Shown: positions 1 to 8,017 of the stretch, in pieces
Layout of the letters: the number at the start of each line of letters is the position of its first letter
How positions within the stretch are numbered: position 1 is the stretch's first letter
NCBI GenBank assembly: GCA_035548375.1
Contig: DASZTG010000096.1
Span: forward strand, 1 to 64,000
DNA from: JACQAP01 sp035548375
GTDB lineage: Bacteria; Pseudomonadota; Gammaproteobacteria; Burkholderiales; JACQAP01
DNA: 64,000 bases
Reading direction: 5' to 3'
Position numbers and translations under genes: made by a program
Notes under the pieces: generated by a model
What the model saw: only the letters and a program-made list of their open reading frames with translations
Database searches by the model: none
What the model was told of the DNA's origin: nothing

Positions 1-1
1 G

Positions 2-583
2 CTGCTGCACGACCGCCTGAAGGCCACGATCGTCTACGTCACCCACGACCAGATCGAGGCCATGACCCTGGGCAGCAAGATCGCGGTCATGCAGGGCGGG
101 GAGATCCGCCAGTTCGGCTCGCCGCAGGAGATCTACGACAAACCCGCGGACCTGTTCGTGGCCGGGTTCATCGGCTCGCCATCGATGAATTTCATCAAGG
201 CGCAGGTCGTGGAGGACGGCGGCGGCATCGGCATGAAGCTGCAGACCGACGAGGAAAGCTTCGTGCTGCCTTTGCGCGAAGCCGGCGAACCCCTGCGCGC
301 CCACGCCGGCAAGACGCTGATCCTCGGCATCCGGCCCGAGCAGATTTCAGACGCGGGCACCGCGCAGCGCGGCAGTCGCAACGTGTACTCGCGCAAGTTC
401 AAAATCGGCCTGGTGGAACCCACCGGCCCGGACACGCTGCTGTTCGTGCGCATCAACGGCGAGCAGGTGTGTTGCCGGGTGCGGCCGGAGCAGGCGGTTG
501 CGGCGGGGGAATCGATGGAGCTCGCGCTCGACCTGTCGAAGGCCGTGTTTTTCGATCCGGAAACCGGCAAGCGCGCGGGCTAG
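2..583 (+). CDS. Sugar ABC importer ATP-binding subunit (MalK/UgpC type), 5' truncated
   Basis: This is the C-terminal 193 residues of a cytoplasmic ATPase that powers a carbohydrate ABC importer (CUT1 group). The window opens inside the ATPase domain, just before the H-loop (YVTHDQIEAMTL), so Walker A, the signature motif and Walker B lie upstream. The segment after it (PADLFVAGFIGSPSMNF) is the standard link to the regulatory OB-fold domain, which carries GIRPEQ and runs to the stop. The neighbouring minus-strand genes (a SemiSWEET and glucokinase) also handle sugars. Its stop codon overlaps the stop of the convergent SemiSWEET gene in a shared CTAG. The sugar is not predictable from this fragment. 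Confidence 0.9.
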   Translation: MLHDRLKATIVYVTHDQIEAMTLGSKIAVMQGGEIRQFGSPQEIYDKPADLFVAGFIGSPSMNFIKAQVVEDGGGIGMKLQTDEESFVLPLREAGEPLRAHAGKTLILGIRPEQISDAGTAQRGSRNVYSRKFKIGLVEPTGPDTLLFVRINGEQVCCRVRPEQAVAAGESMELALDLSKAVFFDPETGKRAG

Positions 584-861
584 TTTCCCGTGCGGGCGTT
601 TGCGCGGCTGTAGTAGACCTTCAGCCCGATGATCGTCAGCGACAGGACGAGCGTCACCGCATTCGCCAGGATGATCGGCAGCTGCCCGAGCATGAAGCCG
701 TAAACCAGCCACAGCACGATGCCTATGCTGAAGATCGAGAACATGCGGGCGGAAATGTCGCGGCCGGACTTGGTGCGATAGATCTTCCAGACTTGCGGCA
801 CGAAGGCGATGGTGGTCAGCAAGCCGGCCAGCAGGCCGACGATATCCAGGAGCGGGTTCAT
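580..861 (-). CDS. SemiSWEET sugar transporter (PQ-loop/MtN3 family)
   Basis: A 93-residue integral membrane protein with three predicted helices, the size of bacterial SemiSWEETs, which dimerise to move sugars down their gradient. The first helix carries the PQ motif followed by a basic patch (FVPQVWKIYRTKSG), and the helices around LVYGFMLGQLP and NAVTLVLSLTIIG match the family fold. The ATG at 861 lies 17 bases downstream of the glucokinase stop, so the two are probably co-transcribed: uptake followed by phosphorylation. Upstream in-frame starts would overlap glk and add non-family sequence. Substrate is inferred from context only. Confidence 0.87.
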   Translation of the reverse strand: MNPLLDIVGLLAGLLTTIAFVPQVWKIYRTKSGRDISARMFSIFSIGIVLWLVYGFMLGQLPIILANAVTLVLSLTIIGLKVYYSRANARTGN

Positions 862-878
862 TGCACGGGATGGGGATT

Positions 879-1826
879 TCAGAAAAGCGTTGCCAGGCCG
901 CGCAGCGCGGGTGTCTGCGCGAGGATCACATGCGTCGGCACGGCGGCGACGTAGGTGGAGAACCTGCCCTTGGTCTCGAAGCTGCGCCGGAACGGCGAGC
1001 GCTGGAAGTAGCTGCCGAGGCGGGGAACGATGCCGCCGCCGATATAGCAGCCCGCGCGCGCGCCTATCGTGACGACCAGGTTCGCCGCCGCCGTGCCGAG
1101 GATCGCGCAGAACATGTCGACCGCCGCGGAGCATTGCACGTCGCTGCTGGACAACGCGGCCGTCGTGATCTTGTCTGGTGTCAGCGGCTGGGGCTGCACG
1201 CCGTCCAGCACGCAAAGCCCCTGATACAGGTTTTCCAGCCCCATGCCGCTCAGCACGCGTTCGGTCGATACGTGGTCGTAGCGTTGCTGCAGCCATCTCA
1301 GCACGCCGGCCTCGCGCTCGTTCATCGGGCTGAACGCGGTGTGGCCGCCTTCGCCCTTCAGCGCGACATAGCGGTTGCCAGACGGGATCAATCCGGAAAC
1401 GCCGAGCCCGGTTCCAGGACCGATGACGGCGATGGGCGCGCCGCCTACCGCAGCCCCGCCGCCGACGACTTGCAATTCCTCGGCACGCAACGTCGGCACG
1501 GCCAGCGCCAGGGCGGTGAAATCGTTGACGACCTGCAGTCGGTCCAGCCCGAGCGCGCGGCGAGTCTGCTCGATCGAGAAGCCCCAGGGGCCGTTCGTCA
1601 GCTTGATGAAATCGCCGATGGGATCGACGGCGACATCGAGCGCGGCTTCGCGCACGGTCGGATTGCCCAGCGATGCCAGGTAATCGCGCGCCGCGGCTTC
1701 GAGGCTGGCGTAGTCAGCGCAGCGCACGGTTTTCTCGTCCCGGGGATCGAGCGACCCGGGCGGCCCCAGCGCGAATCTCGCGTTGGTGCCGCCGATGTCC
1801 ACGACCATGCGCATGGGGTCCGCCAT
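879..1826 (-). CDS. glk: Glucokinase
   Basis: Cytoplasmic ATP-dependent hexokinase of the bacterial Glk family (glucose to glucose-6-phosphate), 315 residues, normal length. The N-terminal phosphate-binding loop VVDIGGTNARFALG, the glucose-binding stretch GPWGFSIEQTRRAL followed by VVNDFTALALAVP, the second phosphate loop IGPGTGLGVSGLI, and the GEGGHTAFSP segment are all present. It follows tkt by 67 bases on the same strand and is followed closely by a SemiSWEET gene, suggesting a sugar-entry operon. Translation may start at the ATG at 1826 or at a second methionine five codons later. Confidence 0.95.
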   Translation of the reverse strand: MADPMRMVVDIGGTNARFALGPPGSLDPRDEKTVRCADYASLEAAARDYLASLGNPTVREAALDVAVDPIGDFIKLTNGPWGFSIEQTRRALGLDRLQVVNDFTALALAVPTLRAEELQVVGGGAAVGGAPIAVIGPGTGLGVSGLIPSGNRYVALKGEGGHTAFSPMNEREAGVLRWLQQRYDHVSTERVLSGMGLENLYQGLCVLDGVQPQPLTPDKITTAALSSSDVQCSAAVDMFCAILGTAAANLVVTIGARAGCYIGGGIVPRLGSYFQRSPFRRSFETKGRFSTYVAAVPTHVILAQTPALRGLATLF

Positions 1827-1893
1827 GAAGGAACCTTCAGCGGTTTGACGCGAAATGCAACGCGGCGTTCATCGGGAACGGGACCGGCATTCT

Positions 1894-3879
1894 TCAGACG
1901 ATGCGTTTTGCCGCAGCAGTCACGGCTTCGGCGGTGATGTCGAAGAACTTGAACAGCTCGCCGGCCGGCGCCGATTCGCCGAAGCGGTCGAGCCCGACGA
2001 CCGCGCCGTCGAGGCCGACATATTTGCGCCAGAAATCCGTCACGCCGGCTTCGACCGCGACGCGCTTCATCGCCTTCGGCAAAACGGATTCGCGATAGCC
2101 CGCGTCCTGGCGGTCGAACACGTTCGTGCTCGGCATCGAGACGACCCGCGCGGCGATGCCGGCTTCGGCAAGCTGCTTTTGCGCGGCGACGGCCAGCGAA
2201 ACCTCGGAACCCGTGGCGATGAGCGCGACCTTCGCGTTCGGCGCATCGGAAAGGACGTATCCGCCGCGCGAGATCTGCTCGATGCGTTCCGCGTCTCGCG
2301 CCTGGAACGGCAGGTTCTGGCGCGAGAACAAGAGGCAGGACGGACCGTCATGGCGATCGATGGCCGCCACCCACGCGGCTGCCGATTCGACCGAATCGCA
2401 CGGGCGCCAGACATCCATGTTCGGGATCAGGCGCAGGCTGGATGCGTGCTCGACGGACTGGTGCGTCGGCCCGTCCTCGCCGAGGCCGATGGAATCGTGC
2501 GTGTAGACGAACAGGCTGCGAATCTTCATGAGCGCGGCCATGCGCAATGCGTTGCGCGCGTAGTCCGAGAAAGTCAGGAAGGTTCCGCCGTAGGCGACAT
2601 AGCCGCCGTGCAGGGTCAGGCCGTTGATGATCGCGGACATGCCGAATTCGCGCACGCCGTAATAGATGTAGTTGCCGCCGTGGTCTTTCGCCACGCCTTT
2701 GGCCTTCGACCATAGCGTCAGGTTGGATCCCGCCAGGTCGGCGGAGCCGCCGACCAGCTCGGGCAATGCGGCGGCAAGCGCCTCGATCGTGTTCTGTGAT
2801 GCCTTGCGGCTTGCGATGGTCTCGGCTTTCTCGTTGGCTTTCGCGACCAGCGCGTCCGCGTCCTTGCGCCAGGACTTCGGCAGTTCGCCCGCCATGCGAC
2901 GCGTGAATTCGGCGGCCACGTCCGGAAACGCGCGCGCATAGGCCGCGAATCTCTTGTTCCAGTCGGCCTCCCATGCGGCGCCCCGGGCCTTGGCATCCCA
3001 GCCCGCATAGACGTCGGCGGGAATTTCGAATGGGGGATATTTCCAGCCGATGGCTTCGCGCGTCGCCGCGATTTCCTTGTCGCCCAGCGGCGCGCCGTGC
3101 GCATCATGGCTGCCCGCCTTGGTCGGCGCGCCCTTGCCGATGATGGTCTTGCAGCAGATCAGGCTCGGCCGGTCGGTGACTTTCTTGCTTGCCTCCACGG
3201 CGGCGTGAATCGCATTGACGTCATGTCCATCGACGTGCGGCACGACGTGCCAGCCATAGGCTTCGAAGCGCTCCGGCGTGTTGTCGGTAAACCAGCCTTC
3301 GACATGGCCGTCGATGGAAATCCCGTTATCGTCGTAGAACGCGATCAGCTTGCCGAGACCGAGCGTGCCGGCGAGCGAGCAGCTTTCATGCGAGATGCCT
3401 TCCATCAGGCAGCCGTCGCCGAGGAATACATAGGTGTGATGGTCGACGATGTCGTGCCCGGGCCGGTTGAATTCGGCGGCAAGCAGCCTCTCCGCGATCG
3501 CCATGCCGACCGCGTTGCTGATGCCCTGCCCGAGCGGGCCGGTGGTGGTCTCGACACCAGGCGTCATGCCCAGTTCCGGGTGGCCCGGGGTCATCGAATG
3601 CAGTTGGCGAAAGCGCTTGATTTCCTCCATCGGCAGCGCATAGCCGGAGAGGTGCAACACCGCATACAACAGCATGGAGCCGTGGCCGTTCGACAGCACG
3701 AAGCGGTCACGATCCGGCCATTTCGGATTGGCGGGGTTGTGGCGAAGGTGATGGTTCCACAATTCCTCCGCGATTTCGGCCATGCCCATCGGCATGCCCG
3801 GATGCCCGGAATTGGCTTTCTGTACTGCGTCCATGGCCAGCGCGCGGATGGCGTTGGCGAGTTCGGTTCGGGTTGCCAT
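1894..3879 (-). CDS. tkt: Transketolase
   Basis: Thiamine-diphosphate enzyme that moves two-carbon units between sugar phosphates in the non-oxidative pentose phosphate or Calvin pathway; 661 residues, full length. Visible landmarks: the N-terminal substrate histidine in ANSGHPGMPMG, LSNGHGSMLLY, the ThDP/Mg motif GDGCLMEGISHE ending near DDNGI, and the pyrimidine-domain segment FLTFSDYARNALR with THDSIGLGEDGPTHQ. The ATG has a good ribosome site (AAGGAA). A 99-base gap separates it from ntrX upstream. The same strand continues into glk and SemiSWEET, so these may form one sugar-metabolism operon. No Calvin-cycle gene is nearby, so a pentose phosphate role is more likely. Confidence 0.96.
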   Translation of the reverse strand: MATRTELANAIRALAMDAVQKANSGHPGMPMGMAEIAEELWNHHLRHNPANPKWPDRDRFVLSNGHGSMLLYAVLHLSGYALPMEEIKRFRQLHSMTPGHPELGMTPGVETTTGPLGQGISNAVGMAIAERLLAAEFNRPGHDIVDHHTYVFLGDGCLMEGISHESCSLAGTLGLGKLIAFYDDNGISIDGHVEGWFTDNTPERFEAYGWHVVPHVDGHDVNAIHAAVEASKKVTDRPSLICCKTIIGKGAPTKAGSHDAHGAPLGDKEIAATREAIGWKYPPFEIPADVYAGWDAKARGAAWEADWNKRFAAYARAFPDVAAEFTRRMAGELPKSWRKDADALVAKANEKAETIASRKASQNTIEALAAALPELVGGSADLAGSNLTLWSKAKGVAKDHGGNYIYYGVREFGMSAIINGLTLHGGYVAYGGTFLTFSDYARNALRMAALMKIRSLFVYTHDSIGLGEDGPTHQSVEHASSLRLIPNMDVWRPCDSVESAAAWVAAIDRHDGPSCLLFSRQNLPFQARDAERIEQISRGGYVLSDAPNAKVALIATGSEVSLAVAAQKQLAEAGIAARVVSMPSTNVFDRQDAGYRESVLPKAMKRVAVEAGVTDFWRKYVGLDGAVVGLDRFGESAPAGELFKFFDITAEAVTAAAKRIV

Positions 3880-3978
3880 GACTTCCTTGATCAGGGAAAC
3901 GGGAGAGCCCGGCGGACGCCGGGTCGACGGTGCCTAGTTTAGCCGAGGACGGCGGACGCTATTCGCCCTCGCGAGCGC

Positions 3979-5238
3979 TCATTCGTCGGTCCGGCGCGGC
4001 AGCTTGATGCCGAGTTGCTTGAGCTTGCGGTACAGGTGCGTGCGCTCCAGGCCCACGCGCTCGGCGATGCGGGACATGTTGGCGCCTTCGCGGCCCAGGT
4101 GGTATTCGAAGTAGACGCGCTCGAAGGCGTCGCGCGCGTCGCGCAGTTCGCGGTCGAGCGGAAAGGTTTCCGCCGGGCCGGGCAGCGGCGCGTCCAGCGT
4201 CGCCAGCGCATTCGTCACGTCGGCAACGCCAATCTCGGCGGAGAACGCGAGCTGCCCAACGGTCTTCACCACGCTCTCGAGCTGCAGCAGGTTGCCGGGC
4301 CAGTGGTAGTTTCGCAGCGTGTTGAGCGCGGCGATGCCGAACGTGCGCGCCGGGACTTCCTTCGCTTCGATCGCGCGCGCCAGCACCAGGTTGGCAAGCT
4401 CGGGCACATCCTCCGCGCGCTCGCGCAGGCCCGGTATGCGCAGGATCACGCCGGTCAGCAGGGTGTACAGCCGCGGATCGAATTCGCCTTGCGCGACACG
4501 CTCGGCAAGATCGATGGAACTGGAGGAGAGCAACCGCGTGTTGTAGCGCTCCAGCTTCAGCGCCTGCGCCAGCAGGTTTTTCTGCCGGCTGCGCGTCAAC
4601 TCGCCGACATCCCGCAGGAACAGGATGCCTTCGGCCGCCTGGCCGACGAGATTGGTGTCGGCCTGGTCGAGCACGGCAAAGTCATCCGGCGCGACCCAGG
4701 GCGTATTGGCCTGGTGCAACAGCTTGGCGCACTGTTCCATGCCGGCGCCGGGTTCGCCGACGAACAGGGTCGAGGACTTCAGCGTGCGCAGGCGATCGAG
4801 TTGCAGGCGAAGCTGCTCGACCGCGCGGGATTTTCCGACCGTCGCGGGAATCGCGGGCGCAACGCTTTTCGGCGCTCCCTGCTTGAGGGCCGTGCCGACG
4901 GTGCTCAGCAGCTTCTGCAGCGCGATCGGCTTTTCCAGGAAGGCATAGGCGCCGATGCGCGCGGCCTCGACCGCCGTGTCGATGGTGCCATGCCCCGACA
5001 TCATGACCACGGGCATGGTCAGCTGGCCGGTGCTGGCCCACTCCTTCAGCAGCGTGATGCCGTCGGTGTCCGGCATCCAGATATCCAGCAGGACGAGGTC
5101 GGGCCGCAGTCGCCCGCGGATCTGGCGCGCCTCGCCGGCATTCTGCGCAAGCCGGACCTGGTGGCCCTCGTCGCGCAGGATTTCCGACAGCAGCTCGCGT
5201 ATGCCGACTTCGTCGTCGACGACCAGGATCTGGCTCAT
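3979..5238 (-). CDS. ntrX: NtrX-like response regulator with degenerate AAA+ domain
   Basis: Partner of the NtrY kinase encoded just upstream with a 4-base overlap. Receiver domain residues 1-120: acidic pair D8/D9, phospho-acceptor D52 (VLLDIWMPD), S81 and K103 (LEKP). The central region resembles sigma-54 activators but is degraded: the Walker A position reads GEPGAGME (161-168, no lysine), the GAFTGA loop is missing, and the Walker B position reads GILFLRDVGEL instead of a DE pair. A Fis-type helix-turn-helix (NMSRIAERVGLERTHLYRKL) closes the 419-residue protein. It should bind DNA in response to phosphorylation but should not hydrolyse ATP or remodel sigma-54 polymerase. Confidence 0.9.
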   Translation of the reverse strand: MSQILVVDDEVGIRELLSEILRDEGHQVRLAQNAGEARQIRGRLRPDLVLLDIWMPDTDGITLLKEWASTGQLTMPVVMMSGHGTIDTAVEAARIGAYAFLEKPIALQKLLSTVGTALKQGAPKSVAPAIPATVGKSRAVEQLRLQLDRLRTLKSSTLFVGEPGAGMEQCAKLLHQANTPWVAPDDFAVLDQADTNLVGQAAEGILFLRDVGELTRSRQKNLLAQALKLERYNTRLLSSSSIDLAERVAQGEFDPRLYTLLTGVILRIPGLRERAEDVPELANLVLARAIEAKEVPARTFGIAALNTLRNYHWPGNLLQLESVVKTVGQLAFSAEIGVADVTNALATLDAPLPGPAETFPLDRELRDARDAFERVYFEYHLGREGANMSRIAERVGLERTHLYRKLKQLGIKLPRRTDE

Positions 5239-7433
5239 CTTCCCGCCTGCCGGTTGACGCGAAGTTCCGTGACGCTGGCCACGGCTGCGGGCAGGACGAT
5301 GGTCACCGCGGCGCCGCCGCCCGGGTTGTTGGCCGCCACGATCCTGCCGTTATGTTCTTCGACGATCTTGCGCACGATGGCGAGTCCCAGCCCGGTGCCC
5401 TTCGGTTTGGTCGTGACGTAGGGCTCGAATAGCCGGCCGATCATGGCCTCCGGGAATCCCGGCCCGTTGTCCCGCAGCGTGAGTTGCACGCCGGCCTGCG
5501 TCGATTCGGTCCGCACCGTGATGCGCGGGGCGGACACCTCGGCGACCGCGTGCTCGGCATTTTGCAGGAGATTGTGGATGACCTGACGCAATTTCGCGGT
5601 GTCGCCCGAAACCAGCGGCAGGTCGGCCGCGAGTTCGATCTGCATGGCCGAGCGCGAGAATTCATACAGGCTCATGACTTCGCGCACGAGGAGGTTCAGG
5701 TCCAGCGGCTGCAGGTCGGGAACGGGCGAGCGCGCGTAAAGGCTGAACGCATCGACCATGCCCTTGAGCGCCGACACCTGGTTGACGATGGTCTGGATCG
5801 AACGATGCAGGATTTCCGCGTCGGTTTCCGACAACTTGTCCGCCAGTCGATGCTGCAGCCGTTCCGCCGACAGCTGGATCGGCGTCAGCGGATTCTTGAT
5901 CTCGTGCGCGAGGCGTTGCGCGACTTCACCCCACGCGGCGAGGCGCTGCGCCTGGCGCATGCGGGTGATGTCGTCGAACACCAGCACCATGCCGGCGTCG
6001 GCGCCGGCGGACAGCCGCGAGCCGCGCAACAGCAAAACTTGCTGGCCCGGTCCGGCCGCGAGTTCCACCTGCATTTCCCACGGCTCGTCGCGCGTCCTCA
6101 CCAGCGCCTCGTGCACGGCCTTGCCCACCGTACCCAGGCGCGGCGCCCTTTCCGCCCATTCGTCCGGATGCGTCGCAATCAACCTGCCGACGTCGACGCC
6201 CAGAATCTGCTCTGCGCTGCGATTGGCCGAGCGCAGGCGGAATTCGGCGTCGAACGACATCACGCCCGCGGACAGGTTGCCCAGCACGCTTTCGAGGTAG
6301 GCCTTGGCTGCCACCACCTGTTCCTGGTTGCGCTGCGCGTCGGATTGCGCATCGGCGAGCTGCATGGTCATGAGGTTGAACGATTCGGTGAGCAAGCCGA
6401 GCTCGTCATGGGTCTTCACCGCGTGGCGCTGGCTGAAATCCCCTTGCGCGACCGCGCGCGTGCCGGCGGCGAGCACGCCGAGCGGCGCCGACAGGCGCCC
6501 GCTGAACAGGATGGCGAGCAGTAGCGCCGAAAGCAACGCAAGCAGCAAGGAAAGCGTCAGCGTCAGGGCATACAGGCGCTTGAGGCCGAGCCGCGACAGC
6601 GACAATTCCTGGTAGTCGCGATAGATCTCCTGCACGGTCTGCGCGTCACGTGCAAGCGCAGGCGGCACCGGCTGGATCAGCTGCAACAGAGAGGTCAGCC
6701 CGGTCACGTCGTTGATCGGCACCACGACGCGCAGTTGCAATCCATTTTCGCCCTGCGCCTCGATTGCGCTGTAGGGCTGCTGCATGCGCACCCTGCGCAC
6801 GACGGAAGGAGAAGGCAGCTCGGGCACCAGGCTGGTGGAATCGGCGCTGGAAAACGCAATGACGGAACCGTCCGTGCGCAGCAGCGTGGCTTCGTTCACC
6901 CCGGTCTGCTCGCGCAGGCCGTTCAAGGTGGCCAACTGGCGCGACGTGGAGCGCTCGGACAGCACGACGGACATCGACTCGGCCTTGCGGCGCAGGTCCT
7001 TCAGCATGTTGTCGAGGTTCACGCGCCCCAGACTCAGGCCACCCTCGAGCGCCTTTTCGACGCGCACGTCGAACCAGGATTCAATCGATCGGGACAGGAA
7101 CTGCACCGACACCGCGTAAACCAGCGCGCCGGGCAGCACCGCCACCAGCGCGAACAGCAGCACCAGCCGCAGGGTCAGCTTGGATCCGAACACGCGCGCC
7201 TGCAGTCGCCGGCGCAGGAGCAGCAACTGGTAGCCGACGACAAGCGTGAGGACCAGCGCGACTCCGAGCCCGAGCGCCAGCAGCAGCGGAAGGTTGCCGG
7301 AAAACCAGGGCGTGTTCGCGCTGGCCCCGGCAAGCAGCCAGAGCATCACCGCGCCGAGGGAGAGCACCAGCGCGATCAGCAGTTGCATGCCGCGGCTGGA
7401 GAAAGTGCGCCTCGCGATGCGGGAGATTTTCAT
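5235..7433 (-). CDS. ntrY: NtrY-like membrane sensor histidine kinase
   Basis: Inner-membrane sensor kinase of 732 residues. The N-terminus has three closely spaced hydrophobic helices, then a periplasmic segment, a fourth helix (near LTLSLLLALLSALLLAILF), a HAMP region and a PAS domain (LSAGVMSFDAEFRLRSANRS). The kinase core has the phospho-histidine motif AHEIKNPLTPIQLSAERL, N-box NLLQNAEHAV, and ATP-lid motifs DNGPGF and KGTGLGLAIV. I chose the ATG at 7433 because it overlaps the preceding stop as ATGA; a start at 7457 would extend into that gene. It overlaps ntrX by four bases, so kinase and regulator are translationally coupled. Nitrogen or redox sensing is inferred from the family. Confidence 0.93.
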   Translation of the reverse strand: MKISRIARRTFSSRGMQLLIALVLSLGAVMLWLLAGASANTPWFSGNLPLLLALGLGVALVLTLVVGYQLLLLRRRLQARVFGSKLTLRLVLLFALVAVLPGALVYAVSVQFLSRSIESWFDVRVEKALEGGLSLGRVNLDNMLKDLRRKAESMSVVLSERSTSRQLATLNGLREQTGVNEATLLRTDGSVIAFSSADSTSLVPELPSPSVVRRVRMQQPYSAIEAQGENGLQLRVVVPINDVTGLTSLLQLIQPVPPALARDAQTVQEIYRDYQELSLSRLGLKRLYALTLTLSLLLALLSALLLAILFSGRLSAPLGVLAAGTRAVAQGDFSQRHAVKTHDELGLLTESFNLMTMQLADAQSDAQRNQEQVVAAKAYLESVLGNLSAGVMSFDAEFRLRSANRSAEQILGVDVGRLIATHPDEWAERAPRLGTVGKAVHEALVRTRDEPWEMQVELAAGPGQQVLLLRGSRLSAGADAGMVLVFDDITRMRQAQRLAAWGEVAQRLAHEIKNPLTPIQLSAERLQHRLADKLSETDAEILHRSIQTIVNQVSALKGMVDAFSLYARSPVPDLQPLDLNLLVREVMSLYEFSRSAMQIELAADLPLVSGDTAKLRQVIHNLLQNAEHAVAEVSAPRITVRTESTQAGVQLTLRDNGPGFPEAMIGRLFEPYVTTKPKGTGLGLAIVRKIVEEHNGRIVAANNPGGGAAVTIVLPAAVASVTELRVNRQAGR

Positions 7434-8017
7434 CGCGTGATCGTCCAGCGGAACCACTCGGAAGCCAGGGTCCAGTCGCGCGACGCGAGCGCGTTGATCT
7501 GGAAGGGCTTGGGCAGTTGCGAGACGTCCAGCCGCATGCGAATCGCGGCTTCGTACACCGTGCCCTGGTCGAGCGTCTCGACATCGGTCAGGAAGCGCGG
7601 ACGCACGCGCCCGAGCAAGGCCAGCGCGTCGTTCAGGGTGTCGAGGTTCTGGTGAAGCACGCCGACCGAAAGCCGGTACTGTCGCGTCAGCGCGTTATAG
7701 GTAAGGCGATATTGCTGCTGGAAATCGAGGACGGTCTTGTTCCAGAGATAAAGCGTGTACCAACGCGGCTTGATCAGCTCGAACTCGACGATGAAATGCA
7801 GGGCCAGGCCGCGATTGAGCGCATCTTCGAGGGTGCGCGTCAGCTCGACTTCGAAATTCGCGTCGATGTAGTACTCGTTGCCGCTGCGGGAGATCTCCGC
7901 CGACTTGACGTGGATGCCTTCGCTTGCCAGCGCGACGGCGCTGCAGCAGGCCAGGCACAACAGCAGCAGCCAGCGCAGCAGGTCATTGCTTCTGGAGGAG
8001 GCAATAGTAGAAACCAT
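7430..8017 (-). CDS. DUF4390 exported protein
   Basis: A 195-residue protein with a hydrophobic signal segment (LLRWLLLLCLACCSAVALA) and a likely cleavage site after ALA or ALAS, so it is probably periplasmic. The mature part (SGNEYYIDANFEVELTRTLEDA, LHFIVEFELIKPRWY, YRLTYNALTRQYRLSVG) matches the DUF4390 family, which commonly sits between rsmB and ntrY in betaproteobacteria. It overlaps the end of rsmB by 35 bases and its stop overlaps the ntrY start, so it belongs to the same transcript. Function unknown; the fixed linkage hints at a part in NtrY sensing. Confidence 0.85.
   Translation of the reverse strand: MVSTIASSRSNDLLRWLLLLCLACCSAVALASEGIHVKSAEISRSGNEYYIDANFEVELTRTLEDALNRGLALHFIVEFELIKPRWYTLYLWNKTVLDFQQQYRLTYNALTRQYRLSVGVLHQNLDTLNDALALLGRVRPRFLTDVETLDQGTVYEAAIRMRLDVSQLPKPFQINALASRDWTLASEWFRWTITR

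Noticed and set aside
3908..3923. Hairpin CCCGGCG-GA-CGCCGGG between ntrX and tkt
   Set aside because: A seven-pair stem with a two-base loop and no U-run. It could be a weak ntrX terminator, but the evidence is too thin to list.
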